Positions 9,319-20,338 of a stretch of DNA of 64,000 bases are shown one piece after another. The DNA is taken from contig NZ_JADMOL010000003.1 in assembly GCF_015558675.1 (NCBI RefSeq), positions 476,813 through 540,812 on the forward strand, in the 5' to 3' direction. A program made the translations under genes and the position numbers. Origin of the DNA: Paenibacillus sp. 1001270B_150601_E10 (GTDB lineage: Bacteria; Bacillota; Bacilli; Paenibacillales; Paenibacillaceae). Numbering within the stretch: position 1 is the stretch's first letter; each line of letters opens with the position of its first letter. The notes beneath the pieces were generated by a model, which was not told the origin of the DNA, searched no databases, and saw nothing but the letters and a program-made list of their open reading frames with translations.

Positions 9319-9353
9319 AGAACGCCATTCCTGCTTATGTGGAATGGCGTTCT
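9319..9353 (+). terminator. Terminator after aldo/keto reductase
   Basis: Perfect 13-bp stem AGAACGCCATTCC / GGAATGGCGTTCT around a 9-base loop, directly after the reductase stop. The tail (ACCTTTC) is only moderately T-rich. Confidence 0.65.
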
Positions 9354-9399
9354 ACCTTTCATAAAATTAAAAAAATGGAGTGATTCAAAAGGAACCTTC

Positions 9400-10341
9400 T
9401 TAGTATGCATCATGCAAACCCGTTTCACGAATCACATTCAGCTCATCAGCTGTCATTAGTTCCGCTTCATATAAATGTAAATATTCTTGCGAAATGGTTG
9501 AATTAAATATCAACAAATCATCTGTATTGATCGTTACCGGGACATTGTTATCAAATAGAGTCCTGATCGGATGCTCCTTGTAGCTTCTTGCTACTCTTAA
9601 CATTACATTGCTTGTTGGACAGACATTTAATTGAATATTGTGATTGGCCAGCCACTTCATAATTTGAGGAGATTGTGCCGCAGCAATTCCATGATGAACC
9701 TCCTGAAGCTCCAACTCTTCGACCGCTTCCATCACATCATCAGCACTACCGAATTCACCTACATGCGCTCTTCGTATTAGTCCTGCTTTTTGTGCAACCT
9801 GATATACACCCTTAAAATGCTTAATAGGCTGAGCAAACTCATTATTGCAAATATCAATCGATTTAAACCATTGGTATGACAATATCTCGTCGATACGCTG
9901 CAAGATAGAATCGATACAACTCTCACGTGTTAGTGCTAATTCAGGAAAGAACACTGTATCAGGAGAAAATGTATCACGCATCCCGTTCATTATGTTTATG
10001 AATGGATTCATACCCCCTAATTTATCGATCTCATCTATTCCAAAACTCATACTTAGCACTTTTATATGGTCTTGTCTTGCCTGTACAAATGATGCCTCAA
10101 TCCGTTTTAAATATCCTTCTAGCCCCGGGCAATGGCACTTCACATGATGGTCAAACCAATACTGCATTTCGTCTAGTGAATTAAAGGGCTCGGTTGGTGG
10201 CATGATTTTTACGTTTGCCCATTGTTCTATATATTCAATATGACCTCCACGACCTGCATGGTTATGGAGATCACTCTTATCTATCATTTGAAGATCAGAA
10301 AGAGAATGGTTTTGTAAAGCCGCTATAAATTTTTGATTCAT
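9400..10341 (-). CDS. Adenosine deaminase-like amidohydrolase
   Basis: Zinc TIM-barrel hydrolase of 313 residues. Metal and catalytic motifs appear in the right order: DLHNHAG (His26, His28), RRAHVGEFG, EVHHGIAA, CPTSNVML and TINTDDLLIF. This is the adenosine/AMP deaminase fold; canonical enzymes have HLHG at the first site, here HNHAG. Deamination of adenosine or a modified nucleoside is likely, but the divergent first motif leaves the substrate open. GGAGG precedes the ATG. It stands alone on the minus strand; the following gene at 10433 lies upstream of it in transcription order with 91 bases between them. Confidence 0.8.
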   Translation of the reverse strand: MNQKFIAALQNHSLSDLQMIDKSDLHNHAGRGGHIEYIEQWANVKIMPPTEPFNSLDEMQYWFDHHVKCHCPGLEGYLKRIEASFVQARQDHIKVLSMSFGIDEIDKLGGMNPFINIMNGMRDTFSPDTVFFPELALTRESCIDSILQRIDEILSYQWFKSIDICNNEFAQPIKHFKGVYQVAQKAGLIRRAHVGEFGSADDVMEAVEELELQEVHHGIAAAQSPQIMKWLANHNIQLNVCPTSNVMLRVARSYKEHPIRTLFDNNVPVTINTDDLLIFNSTISQEYLHLYEAELMTADELNVIRETGLHDAY

Positions 10342-10432
10342 AATGAGCTACCTCCATCTGTACGATGATTACCAAATACAAATAGAACTTATATTCTCCT
10401 ACGCAACCGAATAAGTAATCTCTATTATCTAT

Positions 10433-10978
10433 TTATTTGGAATAGGGGTGATATTCACTTAATTTCCCTTCGTAAATCAAGATCATTCGCTCACTTTGGC
10501 GGAAATCATCCGGTGTGACCAGTGCGGGGAGCTTATCCCAAATCTTAATGCCAGATCGCTGCAGAACCTCTGCAACAAACTGCGAGCAGAAGTAAGAATT
10601 GCTGAATTCAACAGGCTCCTTCAGCGCAACGCCAATCACGCCCAAGAGATTGTACATAAACTTTTCTTTGCTCCGAATGAAGATTTGAAGCACCCGCTTC
10701 ATCTTTTCAATCTCACGATCCGATACCTTCAGCTCATAAATGACACATGACGTATTCGGATACTTGCTAAAGGTTCCAGTCTTAATGTCCTCTTTCACGA
10801 ATCCGCCATCGAGTGGATTGTTGGGATGTTTTCTCCCAAAGCTGTACAGCTCCGAGAGCTCCCGATCAAAGGAAATCGAGGCATGGTTGTAAGGCGCTCT
10901 CGTATAGCTTTGAATAACCCTCGTGAATAGCGTTCCCGTATTCGTAAGCAAGATAAAGACCGATCGTTCAGCTGTCAT
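10433..10978 (-). CDS. Permuted papain-fold (YiiX/NlpC-P60-like) hydrolase
   Basis: 181 residues from the preferred start. YNHASISF near the N-terminus and NSYFCSQFVAEVL toward the C-terminus supply the His and Cys of the circularly permuted papain-like family (YiiX/YaeF type), usually amidases or lipid/peptide hydrolases. No signal peptide is evident, so it should act inside the cell. ATG 10978 has AAGGGG eight bases before it; a start at 11002 would include that site. It diverges from the CdsA-like gene at 11076. Confidence 0.65.
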   Translation of the reverse strand: MTAERSVFILLTNTGTLFTRVIQSYTRAPYNHASISFDRELSELYSFGRKHPNNPLDGGFVKEDIKTGTFSKYPNTSCVIYELKVSDREIEKMKRVLQIFIRSKEKFMYNLLGVIGVALKEPVEFSNSYFCSQFVAEVLQRSGIKIWDKLPALVTPDDFRQSERMILIYEGKLSEYHPYSK

Positions 10979-11075
10979 TTTAAAAATTCCCCTTATCAAC
11001 ATCGAACTATTCCTTCATAATAGCATAAGATTCCTCTAATGGGATTGATAGCTTACGACAAGATGGTGATTCATA

Positions 11076-11990
11076 TTGACTCATTCTTTATCAATTTCGC
11101 TCGTTATTTTCTTGGCCTTATGTATTCTTCATTTGGTTTATAAAGTGGCTGATCGAATACAGCCAAGCAAGGACTATACGATGATTGGACTCCGCATCAA
11201 GACTTGGTGGGGCATGTTCCTCGTCTTCTGCATGGCGCCGCTTATTCATCCCGTGGTATCCCTGCTGGCTATTATGGTGCTTGCTTTCTTCTCGCTAAAA
11301 GAATATTTCTCCATGATCCGTTCGAGGAAGGCTGACCGAAGATTGTTCTTATGGGCTTATTTATCCATACCCTTTCAGTTCTATTGGATATATATCGAAT
11401 GGTATGGGATGTTTATCGTCTTTATTCCGATCTATGTCTTTCTATTCCTGCCTCTGCCGCGTTTGATTAATAAGGGGACGGTCGGGTTTGTACGCAGCGT
11501 AAGCTCCACCCAGTGGGGGCTGATGCTGATGGTATTTGGACTCAGCCATCTGGCCTACTTTCAATTTGCGACGCCGCAGTATGGTGCTGGGCTTGTGCTG
11601 TTCCTCGTGGTGCTGACACAGCTCAACGATGTCATCCATTATCTCGTATCACTCTATTTCGGCAAACGCAAGGTCGTGCCGACCGCCAACCTGAACTTGA
11701 CCTGGGAAGGCTTCGCTTGTGCATTGTTCGTGACGACGGGAGCAGCCTATCTGATCCATCCTTATTTGACGCCGATTGGTCCCACGTTTGGGATATTTTC
11801 CGGCTTGCTCATCAGCCTCAGCGGATTCTTCGGCAGCTTGACCATATCCGTATTGAAGCGCGACCTGCTGATCGGGGATGGACATAAATTCGATGCGCTA
11901 AAGAAAAAATATTTAAGCCGGATCGACAGCCTGACATATACGTCCCCCGTCTTCTTCCATATGATTCGATACTTCTTCGAGTTCATGTGA
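11076..11990 (+). CDS. CdsA-like phosphatidate cytidylyltransferase
   Basis: Integral membrane enzyme of 304 residues with about eight hydrophobic segments. The C-terminal SVLKRDLLIGDGHKFDALKK..SRIDSLTY region is a recognisable but loose version of the CDP-alcohol synthase signature (S-x-K-R ... D ... D-R-x-D), with the closing Asp in SRIDS. Family members make CDP-diacylglycerol from phosphatidate and CTP. Because the signature departs from housekeeping CdsA (HK rather than HGG), it may be a paralogue with a different lipid or polyprenyl substrate. Start TTG has GGTGAT before it. A bidirectional terminator follows. Confidence 0.7.
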   Translation: MTHSLSISLVIFLALCILHLVYKVADRIQPSKDYTMIGLRIKTWWGMFLVFCMAPLIHPVVSLLAIMVLAFFSLKEYFSMIRSRKADRRLFLWAYLSIPFQFYWIYIEWYGMFIVFIPIYVFLFLPLPRLINKGTVGFVRSVSSTQWGLMLMVFGLSHLAYFQFATPQYGAGLVLFLVVLTQLNDVIHYLVSLYFGKRKVVPTANLNLTWEGFACALFVTTGAAYLIHPYLTPIGPTFGIFSGLLISLSGFFGSLTISVLKRDLLIGDGHKFDALKKKYLSRIDSLTYTSPVFFHMIRYFFEFM

Positions 11991-12007
11991 TGCATGTACA
12001 TGTGAAA

Positions 12008-12048
12008 AAGACCTCTCCTTCCACGGCAAAGCGGCGGGATGAGGTCTT
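12008..12048. terminator. Bidirectional terminator
   Basis: Stem AAGACCTC / GAGGTCTT with additional inner pairing, flanked by AAAAA on the left and ATTTT on the right. It lies between the convergent CdsA-like and alpha-glucosidase genes and can serve both. Confidence 0.75.
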
Positions 12049-12062
12049 ATTTTCGGAGAATC

Positions 12063-13787
<1,725 letters not shown>

Positions 13788-13812
13788 AATAGGCGAAAAA
13801 AATTACCTTTAT

Positions 13813-14817
13813 TTAAGATAATTTTTTTACAGATTGGCGAACGACCAATTGATGCGGAATGACTTGAGACTCGATTCTCGTGTGATGCTGAATCGCATCC
13901 ATCAGCTTGGAGCAGCCTTCTTGCCCCATCTCATAAAGAGGCTGGGCTACTGTCGTGAGCGGCGGGATTGACATATAAGACACCTTGGAATTATCGTAGC
14001 CGACAACCGAAAGGTCATCAGGCACCTGAATCTGGTGCTCAAAGCAGGTCGAAATTATGCCAAGTGCAGCTTCATCGCTTGCACAAAAAACAGCTGTTAA
14101 CTTCGCTTGATCTTCAATGAAAGCCTTCATCGCTTTTTTACCAGACTCAAAGCTGAAATCTCCCGCCTTAATCAGGTTCAAATCGACTTTAATGCCATGA
14201 TCGAGCAGCGCTTGAATATAGCCGTTAATCCTGGGGGCGCCTGCAATCGGGTCCTCCGGATTGACTCCTGCCATTCCAATGCTTCGATGATTATGGTCTA
14301 TTAAATACTTCACGGCTGCATATGCCGCCAGCTCATCATCGACCTTAATGTAAGGCGCATCTTCACGCTTCGTCTTCGTCGAAATCAAGATATAAGGGAT
14401 ATCGAGCGATAATAGCGACTCCATCGCCGCCTCATGCAGCTCTACCGAGACAATAATGAGCCCATCCACTCTGCGCTCTCCCATCAGATTCATGCTCTCG
14501 TGTATGCGGCTACCCTGGCTGCCTGCATGCGTAAGGATTACACTATACCCATATTCATAAGAGACATCTTCTATTCCTTTTATAATGTCGCCATAAAAAG
14601 CGGTCGTGACCTCCGGCATAATCACCCCGATCGTCTTGGTGGACTTCTGCACTAGACTTCTTGCATTTTCATTTTTCCGATAGCCTAGAGCTTTCGCTAC
14701 CGCCATAACCTTCTTCTCCGTCTCCTCGTTGTACCCGCCTAGATGATTAAGCACCCTGGATACCGTCGCCGTGGACACACCTGCTACTCTGGCAATATCC
14801 TTAATCGTAGCCGCCAT
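13813..14817 (-). CDS. LacI-family transcriptional regulator
   Basis: Sugar-responsive repressor of 334 residues, full length. The N-terminal helix-turn-helix and hinge are classical: IKDIARVAGVSTATVSRVLN, then ARSLVQKSTKTIGVIMP. The remainder is a periplasmic-binding-protein-like effector domain ending in PHQLVVRQS. Likely ligand: the product or substrate of the adjacent alpha-glucosidase (maltose or isomaltose class). Two operators lie before this gene and one before the glucosidase, implying autoregulation plus control of GH13. CcpA itself is unlikely because the neighbour is a dedicated sugar gene. Confidence 0.92.
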   Translation of the reverse strand: MAATIKDIARVAGVSTATVSRVLNHLGGYNEETEKKVMAVAKALGYRKNENARSLVQKSTKTIGVIMPEVTTAFYGDIIKGIEDVSYEYGYSVILTHAGSQGSRIHESMNLMGERRVDGLIIVSVELHEAAMESLLSLDIPYILISTKTKREDAPYIKVDDELAAYAAVKYLIDHNHRSIGMAGVNPEDPIAGAPRINGYIQALLDHGIKVDLNLIKAGDFSFESGKKAMKAFIEDQAKLTAVFCASDEAALGIISTCFEHQIQVPDDLSVVGYDNSKVSYMSIPPLTTVAQPLYEMGQEGCSKLMDAIQHHTRIESQVIPHQLVVRQSVKKLS

Positions 14818-14833
14818 ACTACCATCCTTCCAA

Positions 14834-14845
14834 GTAAACGTTTAC
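14834..14845. promoter_or_regulatory. LacI-family operator, proximal
   Basis: Perfect 12-bp palindrome GTAAACGTTTAC, 16 bases before the LacI-family gene. Same core as the site before the alpha-glucosidase. Confidence 0.8.
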
Positions 14846-14889
14846 GGTTTATTAACAGTAATACAATCATTCTATTTCTTATTATAGGT

Positions 14890-14899
14890 TAAACGTTTA
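14890..14899. promoter_or_regulatory. LacI-family operator, distal
   Basis: TAAACGTTTA palindrome, one base short of the full consensus on one side (TTAAACGTTTAC). Its centre is 55 bases from the centre of the proximal site, a spacing that could allow looping or flank the promoter. Confidence 0.7.
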
Positions 14900-15045
14900 C
14901 GTTATTATCTTATTATTTTAGTTGCGGGTATGTCAATGCCGTAACGTTCCGTCTAATAAGCATCTGCATTTAGGAGTTATTTTGCATTCATGATAATCGA
15001 ATAGCATGCAAGAAACAGCCGTGTAGAGATTTGATCCACAGTAAA

Positions 15046-15072
15046 AAGCCACCCCTTATCACGGAATGGCTT
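15046..15072 (-). terminator. Terminator after the amidase
   Basis: On the minus strand AAGCCA...TGGCTT with inner CC/GG pairing is followed by TTTTT. It lies 35 bases past the amidase stop. Confidence 0.75.
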
Positions 15073-15106
15073 CTTTGCTCTTTTGTGTCATCTTTCGTTC
15101 CTACCC

Positions 15107-16573
15107 TTACAAAACAGGCTTTTTCCTATGCTTCGTTCGCTGTTCATACGCATAAGCTAGACGAATGAGCGTCGGCTCGCTGAATGCTGTTCCTGCAAAG
15201 GTAATGCCAAACGGCCTGCCGTTAGCCTTAAATCCAGCTGGTACCGCGATTGTAGGATATCCCGCTCTCGCAGACAAATCCGCCCCTACATACGATGGAA
15301 ATAGGATGGCGTCCAAATCATATGTTTTCAACGCGTAGTCTATGCCCTCATTCTGAGCGTAGTAAAGATCAGTCAACGATTGCAGCAAATACTGGGGATT
15401 CTTTAATGGACTCTCGATCTGCTGATACCTTTCCAACTTATCCTGCCCATATCGCAAAGCCACAGCAGCATGGTCTTGATTCCACTTTATTAGCTCGCTT
15501 AAGGAATGAACAGGGCAATGTGCCAGGAGTCCCTGCAGGAAATTATCCATGCCGTGCTTCAATTCGCAGCAGAGCTTATCCCACTCCCATGTTCGATAAA
15601 ACGAAGGGATGCCGATATCATCCACGATAACTGCCCCTGCATTTCCCACATCGCCTATAGCGCCATTATAGAGTTCTTCATCATATTCGTCGGGATCACG
15701 AAACCGCCCAAGCGGCACATTCCGCACTACGCCTATTCTTGCTCCTTCCAATCCCTTTGCGTCCAAATATTCGGTATAATCTATATCCGACTTCTCATTC
15801 CGCCAGGTTGCCGGATCTTGCTCGTCCCTTCTTGTCAGAATCTGAAGAAGAATCGCCGCATCTTCCACGGTTCTTGCCATTGGGCCTGGCGTATCTTGAG
15901 AATAAGAAAAAGGAATGACGCCTGAGCGGCTTATAAGTCCGACCGTTGGCTTAATGCCCACAACGGAATGTTGAATCGAGGGACTCAGAATAGAGCCTGA
16001 TGTTTCTGTTCCGACCGCAACGCTTGTAAAATTAGCGGTCACTGCAACAGCCGACCCCGTGCTTGATCCGCCTACAAAAAAATCGCCATACGGGTGCGCC
16101 ACTTGCCCGCCTTTTGCGCTATAGCCTGCCCACATTTGGGAGGACATGCCGTTTGCCCACTCTGTCATGTTCGTTTTGCCTAGAATAATAGCTCCCGCTT
16201 CTCTCAGCCTCTGAACAAGAAAGGCGTCATTCTTGCTTATGTAATTCTCAATGACCAAGGCTCCTGCGCTGGTGCTCATTTTGTCATTCGTTTCAATGTT
16301 GGCCTTTAATAATACAGGAATACCGTGAAGATGGCTTCTAGGGCCCATCGATTTTCTTTCCTTGTCTAAGGCTTCTGCAATAAAAATGGCATCTGGGTTA
16401 ATCTCGATAATGGAGTTAAGGATTGGACCCCTTTGGTCATAGATCGCAATTCGATACATGTAGTACATCACGAGCTCTCTAGCAGTAAGCTCTCCTCTAA
16501 CCATCGCGTCTTGCAGCTCTAGTATCGTCATTTCCTCGCCATTTCGATTGGGAAGTTCAAATGTAGGCTCCAT
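15107..16573 (-). CDS. Amidase-signature family hydrolase
   Basis: Cytoplasmic amidase of 488 residues. The Ser-cisSer-Lys triad is readable: Lys90 in GIPVLLKANIET, Ser170 in FVGGSSTGSAVAV, and nucleophile Ser194 in GTETSGSILSP. This matches stand-alone amidases related to GatA, not the GatCAB complex, since no gatB or gatC neighbour exists. It cleaves amide bonds in small amides or peptides; the substrate is unknown. AAAGGAG precedes the ATG. It is flanked by terminators and is probably transcribed alone. Confidence 0.9.
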   Translation of the reverse strand: MEPTFELPNRNGEEMTILELQDAMVRGELTARELVMYYMYRIAIYDQRGPILNSIIEINPDAIFIAEALDKERKSMGPRSHLHGIPVLLKANIETNDKMSTSAGALVIENYISKNDAFLVQRLREAGAIILGKTNMTEWANGMSSQMWAGYSAKGGQVAHPYGDFFVGGSSTGSAVAVTANFTSVAVGTETSGSILSPSIQHSVVGIKPTVGLISRSGVIPFSYSQDTPGPMARTVEDAAILLQILTRRDEQDPATWRNEKSDIDYTEYLDAKGLEGARIGVVRNVPLGRFRDPDEYDEELYNGAIGDVGNAGAVIVDDIGIPSFYRTWEWDKLCCELKHGMDNFLQGLLAHCPVHSLSELIKWNQDHAAVALRYGQDKLERYQQIESPLKNPQYLLQSLTDLYYAQNEGIDYALKTYDLDAILFPSYVGADLSARAGYPTIAVPAGFKANGRPFGITFAGTAFSEPTLIRLAYAYEQRTKHRKKPVL

Positions 16574-16688
16574 GTGCTTTGCTCCTTTCGAGGGAATCTA
16601 TAAAGCATTGCCCCGCTCCTCTAAAGTGAAGTCTATCGTACCATATACTGGAACCACCATCTATGGCATAATTAGCTATTAACAAAAA

Positions 16689-16710
16689 AGAGCAGCCTGC
16701 AAGCCGCTCT
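16689..16710 (-). terminator. Terminator after the TerD-like gene
   Basis: On the minus strand AGAGCGGC / GCTGCTCT (one mismatch) with a 6-base loop is followed by TTTTTTG, 36 bases beyond the stop of the gene at 16746. Confidence 0.8.
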
Positions 16711-16745
16711 CCAATAACGATATGCCAGATATCCCTTCTCTACGA

Positions 16746-18848
16746 TTAAACCAAATACTCCGCCATGATCTCTTCTAGATCAAAGGGAGTCACCCCTTTG
16801 TCCACCGAAAAGACCGTATCGGCTTCATCTGCTGCTTCGACCAAATGGCCCCTTGCCTTAGCATGGAGCATAAACAAATCATACAGGTCTGGCTTCTTCA
16901 GCGTAGACATGGCTTTCCCCATCAATACCATGCCTTTTTGATTATTCTCAACATTATTGTAGTTGAACGGGTGTCTCGTTAAAGACAGATCCGTCCAAAT
17001 AACTGTCCGCTCAACCAAATCCAGAATTACCGGAATCGCAATCCGCGTATTGGCGGTCACATCGATCTTATCGACAACCGTCGAAGGCTCAAAAATCTCC
17101 CCAGAACCTGGCTTCTTGCGCATCATCCAACCCACAAAGCACGCCGGCAATTCACAATAAGGCTGATCGGTATAAGAGTAAAGGGCTGTCACGACATATC
17201 GTCCGCCATAATGGACGATCGAGGGGATATGGAGGTCAATAAATTCACATGCCCCATTAGGTGCGGCTACGATATCGCCACTATGGACCGCCTGATAATT
17301 GCTGGAGCGAAGATTTGTATACGATATATGCTCCACATACTCCCAATTATGATCATACATCACGGACGACAAATCAATATCGACACGGCCTGTTGGCTTG
17401 CCTTGAACTTGGCCTTCCTTCCACCAGTTAAAGAAGCGTATCGTATCCCCTTCTGGCATTGGTACACGGCTTCCACGCACAATCGTCCGCAGCGACTTGC
17501 TTGCTGATCTTTGCGAGAATGGCACAAGATAGGTCTTCAGCTTAGGATCAACGTATGTCTTTCCTAATGGAGCCATAGCAGAGAACCGCTCTTCAAGCAC
17601 CTGATCGCAAAGGTTCACAATCTCTTGGCATACCGAAGCCTCAATAGGCGGGAGTGTATGGGGTATGGCATAGGCTTTCGCCACATTGCCTTTTGGGAAA
17701 AAGGTGCGCTGTTCTTGCTGTTCATGACGATGGGCAAAATGAGCCTTCAATTGCAGCAGCACCGGTGTCGATACCTGGTTAGCCACTTCGCCAAATGCCA
17801 GTATCACATATTCCGTCTGCTCGTTTTTTCGAAGCAGCTGATCCAGTCTTCTGGCAAACTCGCCTGGCCGCTTCATCAATAGATCAATAAGATTCCAGAT
17901 TAGATTATATTGAAAGGAGACTTCAACGCTCCCACTAAAGGTCGTAAAAGGCTTATCGTTGCGCAGGATATCAAAAGCTTCCTTGCAGCGTGTATATCGC
18001 GCTTTGTATTCGGAAGGGTGGAGAATCTCCCCTAATCGAACCCAGCGCTCTTTATATCTCAGCATATCCTCGGTGATGGAACCGCATTGTTCAAGCAATC
18101 CAAGCAAGAGGCGTCTTTCTGGACGCTTGAATTTGCGAAAACGGGTGGGCTCAGCCAGGCTGACATCGCCATCCGACCATGCAACGGCCAGACGCAGCAC
18201 ATCTGTGGCCGTCTTGATGTACCTCCCAAGCAGCTCTACATTCGCTTTGTCATGCTTGTATAAAGATCCTGCTACGAACCCGACGTTTTCTTTATACGGA
18301 ATCTCAGCTGGCAGGATCTCTGCAAGCTGGTCGGGATCTAAAAAGGCTATCACCGTATCAATATCCTCTTTGTCTGTCGCTGAGATGGAACCCTTTGCTT
18401 GAATCAGCTGACGTATCATCGTGTAGAACTCCGCTTCTGCCCCAAGATCAATCACTTTAAGCTTCACCTTGTCTAGCAACGGAAGCCGTTCACGCACCTC
18501 GTACTGAGGAAGCTCCAGCGTGCAATAATGATAGAGAGCATTTAGATAAAGCTCTGCATCATCTTCTTCCATGACCTGCACCGGGAAATTTGGATACATG
18601 GGTTTGTATGCTACATGTGCCCCTACCATGACCTTCAAGTCTGCAACCAACTGGTGATACAGCGTTTGAAACTGATCCACAGACAAGGTGCGAACGGCCT
18701 GCATTAACAAAGGCGAGAACGTAAAGCCGAGATATTCGATGTTTCTCATCGTAGACGCCAAATGCGCCTTTGAAAGTTGAGTAGCATGTTCTTCTTGGTT
18801 CACCACGAGCTTCTGTGCTCTTCGCAAATAGATTGTATTGTTCATCAT
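16746..18848 (-). CDS. TerD-associated large protein (MXAN_6230/SCO0854-like)
   Basis: About 700 residues, soluble, unusual in Firmicutes. The C-terminal third resembles TerD-type stress proteins: RVDIDLSSVMYD, a GG..RYVVTALYSYT segment, and DLVERTVIWTDLSL. From memory this matches the MXAN_6230/SCO0854 family, whose other members carry an N-terminal RING-like finger; no Cys-rich finger is visible here. The open frame runs up to an ATG at 18932, but that adds a hydrophobic unlike stretch; the MMNNTIYLRRAQ start at 18848 looks more natural. Neither has a good ribosome site. Function unknown; tellurium/stress or conflict-related by family association. It sits at the edge of the immunity-gene run. 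Confidence 0.6.
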   Translation of the reverse strand: MMNNTIYLRRAQKLVVNQEEHATQLSKAHLASTMRNIEYLGFTFSPLLMQAVRTLSVDQFQTLYHQLVADLKVMVGAHVAYKPMYPNFPVQVMEEDDAELYLNALYHYCTLELPQYEVRERLPLLDKVKLKVIDLGAEAEFYTMIRQLIQAKGSISATDKEDIDTVIAFLDPDQLAEILPAEIPYKENVGFVAGSLYKHDKANVELLGRYIKTATDVLRLAVAWSDGDVSLAEPTRFRKFKRPERRLLLGLLEQCGSITEDMLRYKERWVRLGEILHPSEYKARYTRCKEAFDILRNDKPFTTFSGSVEVSFQYNLIWNLIDLLMKRPGEFARRLDQLLRKNEQTEYVILAFGEVANQVSTPVLLQLKAHFAHRHEQQEQRTFFPKGNVAKAYAIPHTLPPIEASVCQEIVNLCDQVLEERFSAMAPLGKTYVDPKLKTYLVPFSQRSASKSLRTIVRGSRVPMPEGDTIRFFNWWKEGQVQGKPTGRVDIDLSSVMYDHNWEYVEHISYTNLRSSNYQAVHSGDIVAAPNGACEFIDLHIPSIVHYGGRYVVTALYSYTDQPYCELPACFVGWMMRKKPGSGEIFEPSTVVDKIDVTANTRIAIPVILDLVERTVIWTDLSLTRHPFNYNNVENNQKGMVLMGKAMSTLKKPDLYDLFMLHAKARGHLVEAADEADTVFSVDKGVTPFDLEEIMAEYLV

Positions 18849-18893
18849 CAGAATCCAGGAAAGCCATATCCCTACATTTGGTTTAAGGACAAG

Positions 18894-19008
18894 TAGAAGG
18901 AAGGAATATGATAGCCTGGAGCCTCCTCTCATGAATAAGGATTCTTCAGGAAACTTGCGGCCCTAATTCGCCAATGAGTATAGAAGGAAGGACCGCAATA
19001 GCCTGAAG
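18894..19008. repeat. Two 28-bp direct repeats, 87 bp apart
   Basis: 18894-18921 and 18981-19008 match at 22 of 28 positions (both begin TAGAAGGAAGGA and share ATAGCCTG). The offset is 87 bases, a multiple of three, and on the minus strand both copies read LQAI..LPS in one frame interrupted by a stop. They lie in the 410-base gap before the TerD-like gene and may be the remains of a coding sequence. Confidence 0.5.
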
Positions 19009-19107
19009 TTCAAAGCCTGGAGCTAATTGCCTCAAAGCCTTGATGAATCCATGATCACATACTTCACCTTTTGCGAACAGGGCGAAAGTATTACGACAGC
19101 AAAACAA

Positions 19108-19133
19108 AAGGAGAGGGCTGCTTCCCTCTCCTT
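19108..19133 (-). terminator. Terminator after the ankyrin gene
   Basis: Perfect 10-bp stem AAGGAGAGGG / CCCTCTCCTT with a 6-base loop; on the minus strand it is followed by TTGTTTTG. It ends the gene at 19259. Confidence 0.75.
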
Positions 19134-19258
19134 GGTTCACTGCTCTTTGGCACACTGGCTATTTTCAAAACACAATTACAAGTGAGAACCATACTTCGCA
19201 ATAAAAATTCGCTGCCTTACACTCGCTTCCACACGTGTGTACAGCAGCGGTTATTCTT

Positions 19259-20338
19259 TTACAATGCTCCCTCAAGGAACTTGATCAGGTAATGATCAGG
19301 TTCTGCGAGGAATTCCTGAAAGCTGCATAAATCCGCATACTCCTGATGCTCCATATCATAGCATCCGATTGAGCCTTTTTTCTTTGGATTCCATACCAGC
19401 TGCAGAGCAGAGTATTGATCGATATCAGCTGACAGCCGCAGCACCTTTTGACGCCCAATCTTCATCTCCACCGTATCGGTTAGGGTAAAAAAATCGATAT
19501 GCTGGATATCATAATCGTTTTTACTGAGCTTCAGGCGCAGCTGATCTCCTGTTAGAAACGCAATCAGTTCATCGGTCAGCTTATATTTCCTCAACTCGTG
19601 CTTTTTGTTTTCCACATCATGCAGCTCGGCAGGCTCCAATGACTTCAAGTATTCGGCCATAGCAGCATTCTTGCTGCTGACGGCAATCGTATACGGCCGC
19701 TCCCCATCCTTTTCAGCTTTGGATACATCAGCACCACGTTCGATCAAAAATTTGACCATCTTCATATTGCCCATACGTGCAGCAACCGTTAATGGGGTTG
19801 CCTGATAAGGATAGACCATATCTGGCTCGTTATAATTGATATCCACGCCCTGATCAAGCAAATAATTCGCTAGTTTCAGATCATGATCAGATACAGCCTG
19901 GCGCAGGACAGCACCACCATGTATCTTGATATCCAACCCTAGCTCTTGAATGAGCGGAATATTGCTTTTATTGCCGTAATAAGCCTGTGTATAAGCACCC
20001 GACCCCACACGATTACGCATATCCAGCTTCGCACCTTGCTTAACAACATAGCGAACGATGTCTTCCTTGCAATAGCGAACCGCGAGTAAAAAGGCTGGAT
20101 TTTGTTTGATGTTCAGATTGACGCCGTTCTCAACCAATAGTTTCACAACATCCAGCCTTTCTGATATTAATGCCAGTTCCAGTGGGCTTAGTGTCGTATA
20201 TTGGCTAAGTACAATGCCTTCTTCGATATCCCACCCTTTTGCAAGCTCGTCTTGCAAGGCAGGAATATTCCCCTCGTGAATATGCATCGCAATGGGGGGA
20301 AGCTCTTTAAATTTACCGATATTTTTTAGCGCAATCAT
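19259..20338 (-). CDS. Ankyrin-repeat protein, immunity-type
   Basis: 359 residues, cytoplasmic. At least five ankyrin units in the N-terminal two thirds are readable (TLSPLELALISERLDVVKLL, TPLTVAARMGNMKMVKFL and similar). The C-terminal ~120 residues form a separate unknown domain rich in short strands. ATG 20338 was chosen because AAAGGGAG stands seven bases before it; an upstream in-frame TTG at 20359 precedes that site. Ankyrin proteins of this style often serve as immunity partners in contact-dependent toxin loci, and several SUKH genes lie nearby, but no toxin is present. Role inferred. Confidence 0.75.
   Translation of the reverse strand: MIALKNIGKFKELPPIAMHIHEGNIPALQDELAKGWDIEEGIVLSQYTTLSPLELALISERLDVVKLLVENGVNLNIKQNPAFLLAVRYCKEDIVRYVVKQGAKLDMRNRVGSGAYTQAYYGNKSNIPLIQELGLDIKIHGGAVLRQAVSDHDLKLANYLLDQGVDINYNEPDMVYPYQATPLTVAARMGNMKMVKFLIERGADVSKAEKDGERPYTIAVSSKNAAMAEYLKSLEPAELHDVENKKHELRKYKLTDELIAFLTGDQLRLKLSKNDYDIQHIDFFTLTDTVEMKIGRQKVLRLSADIDQYSALQLVWNPKKKGSIGCYDMEHQEYADLCSFQEFLAEPDHYLIKFLEGAL

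Noticed and set aside
18946-19155. Minus-strand open frame of 69 codons before the TerD-like gene
   Set aside because: It runs across the terminator at 19108 and has no ribosome site; treated as possible coding remnant only.
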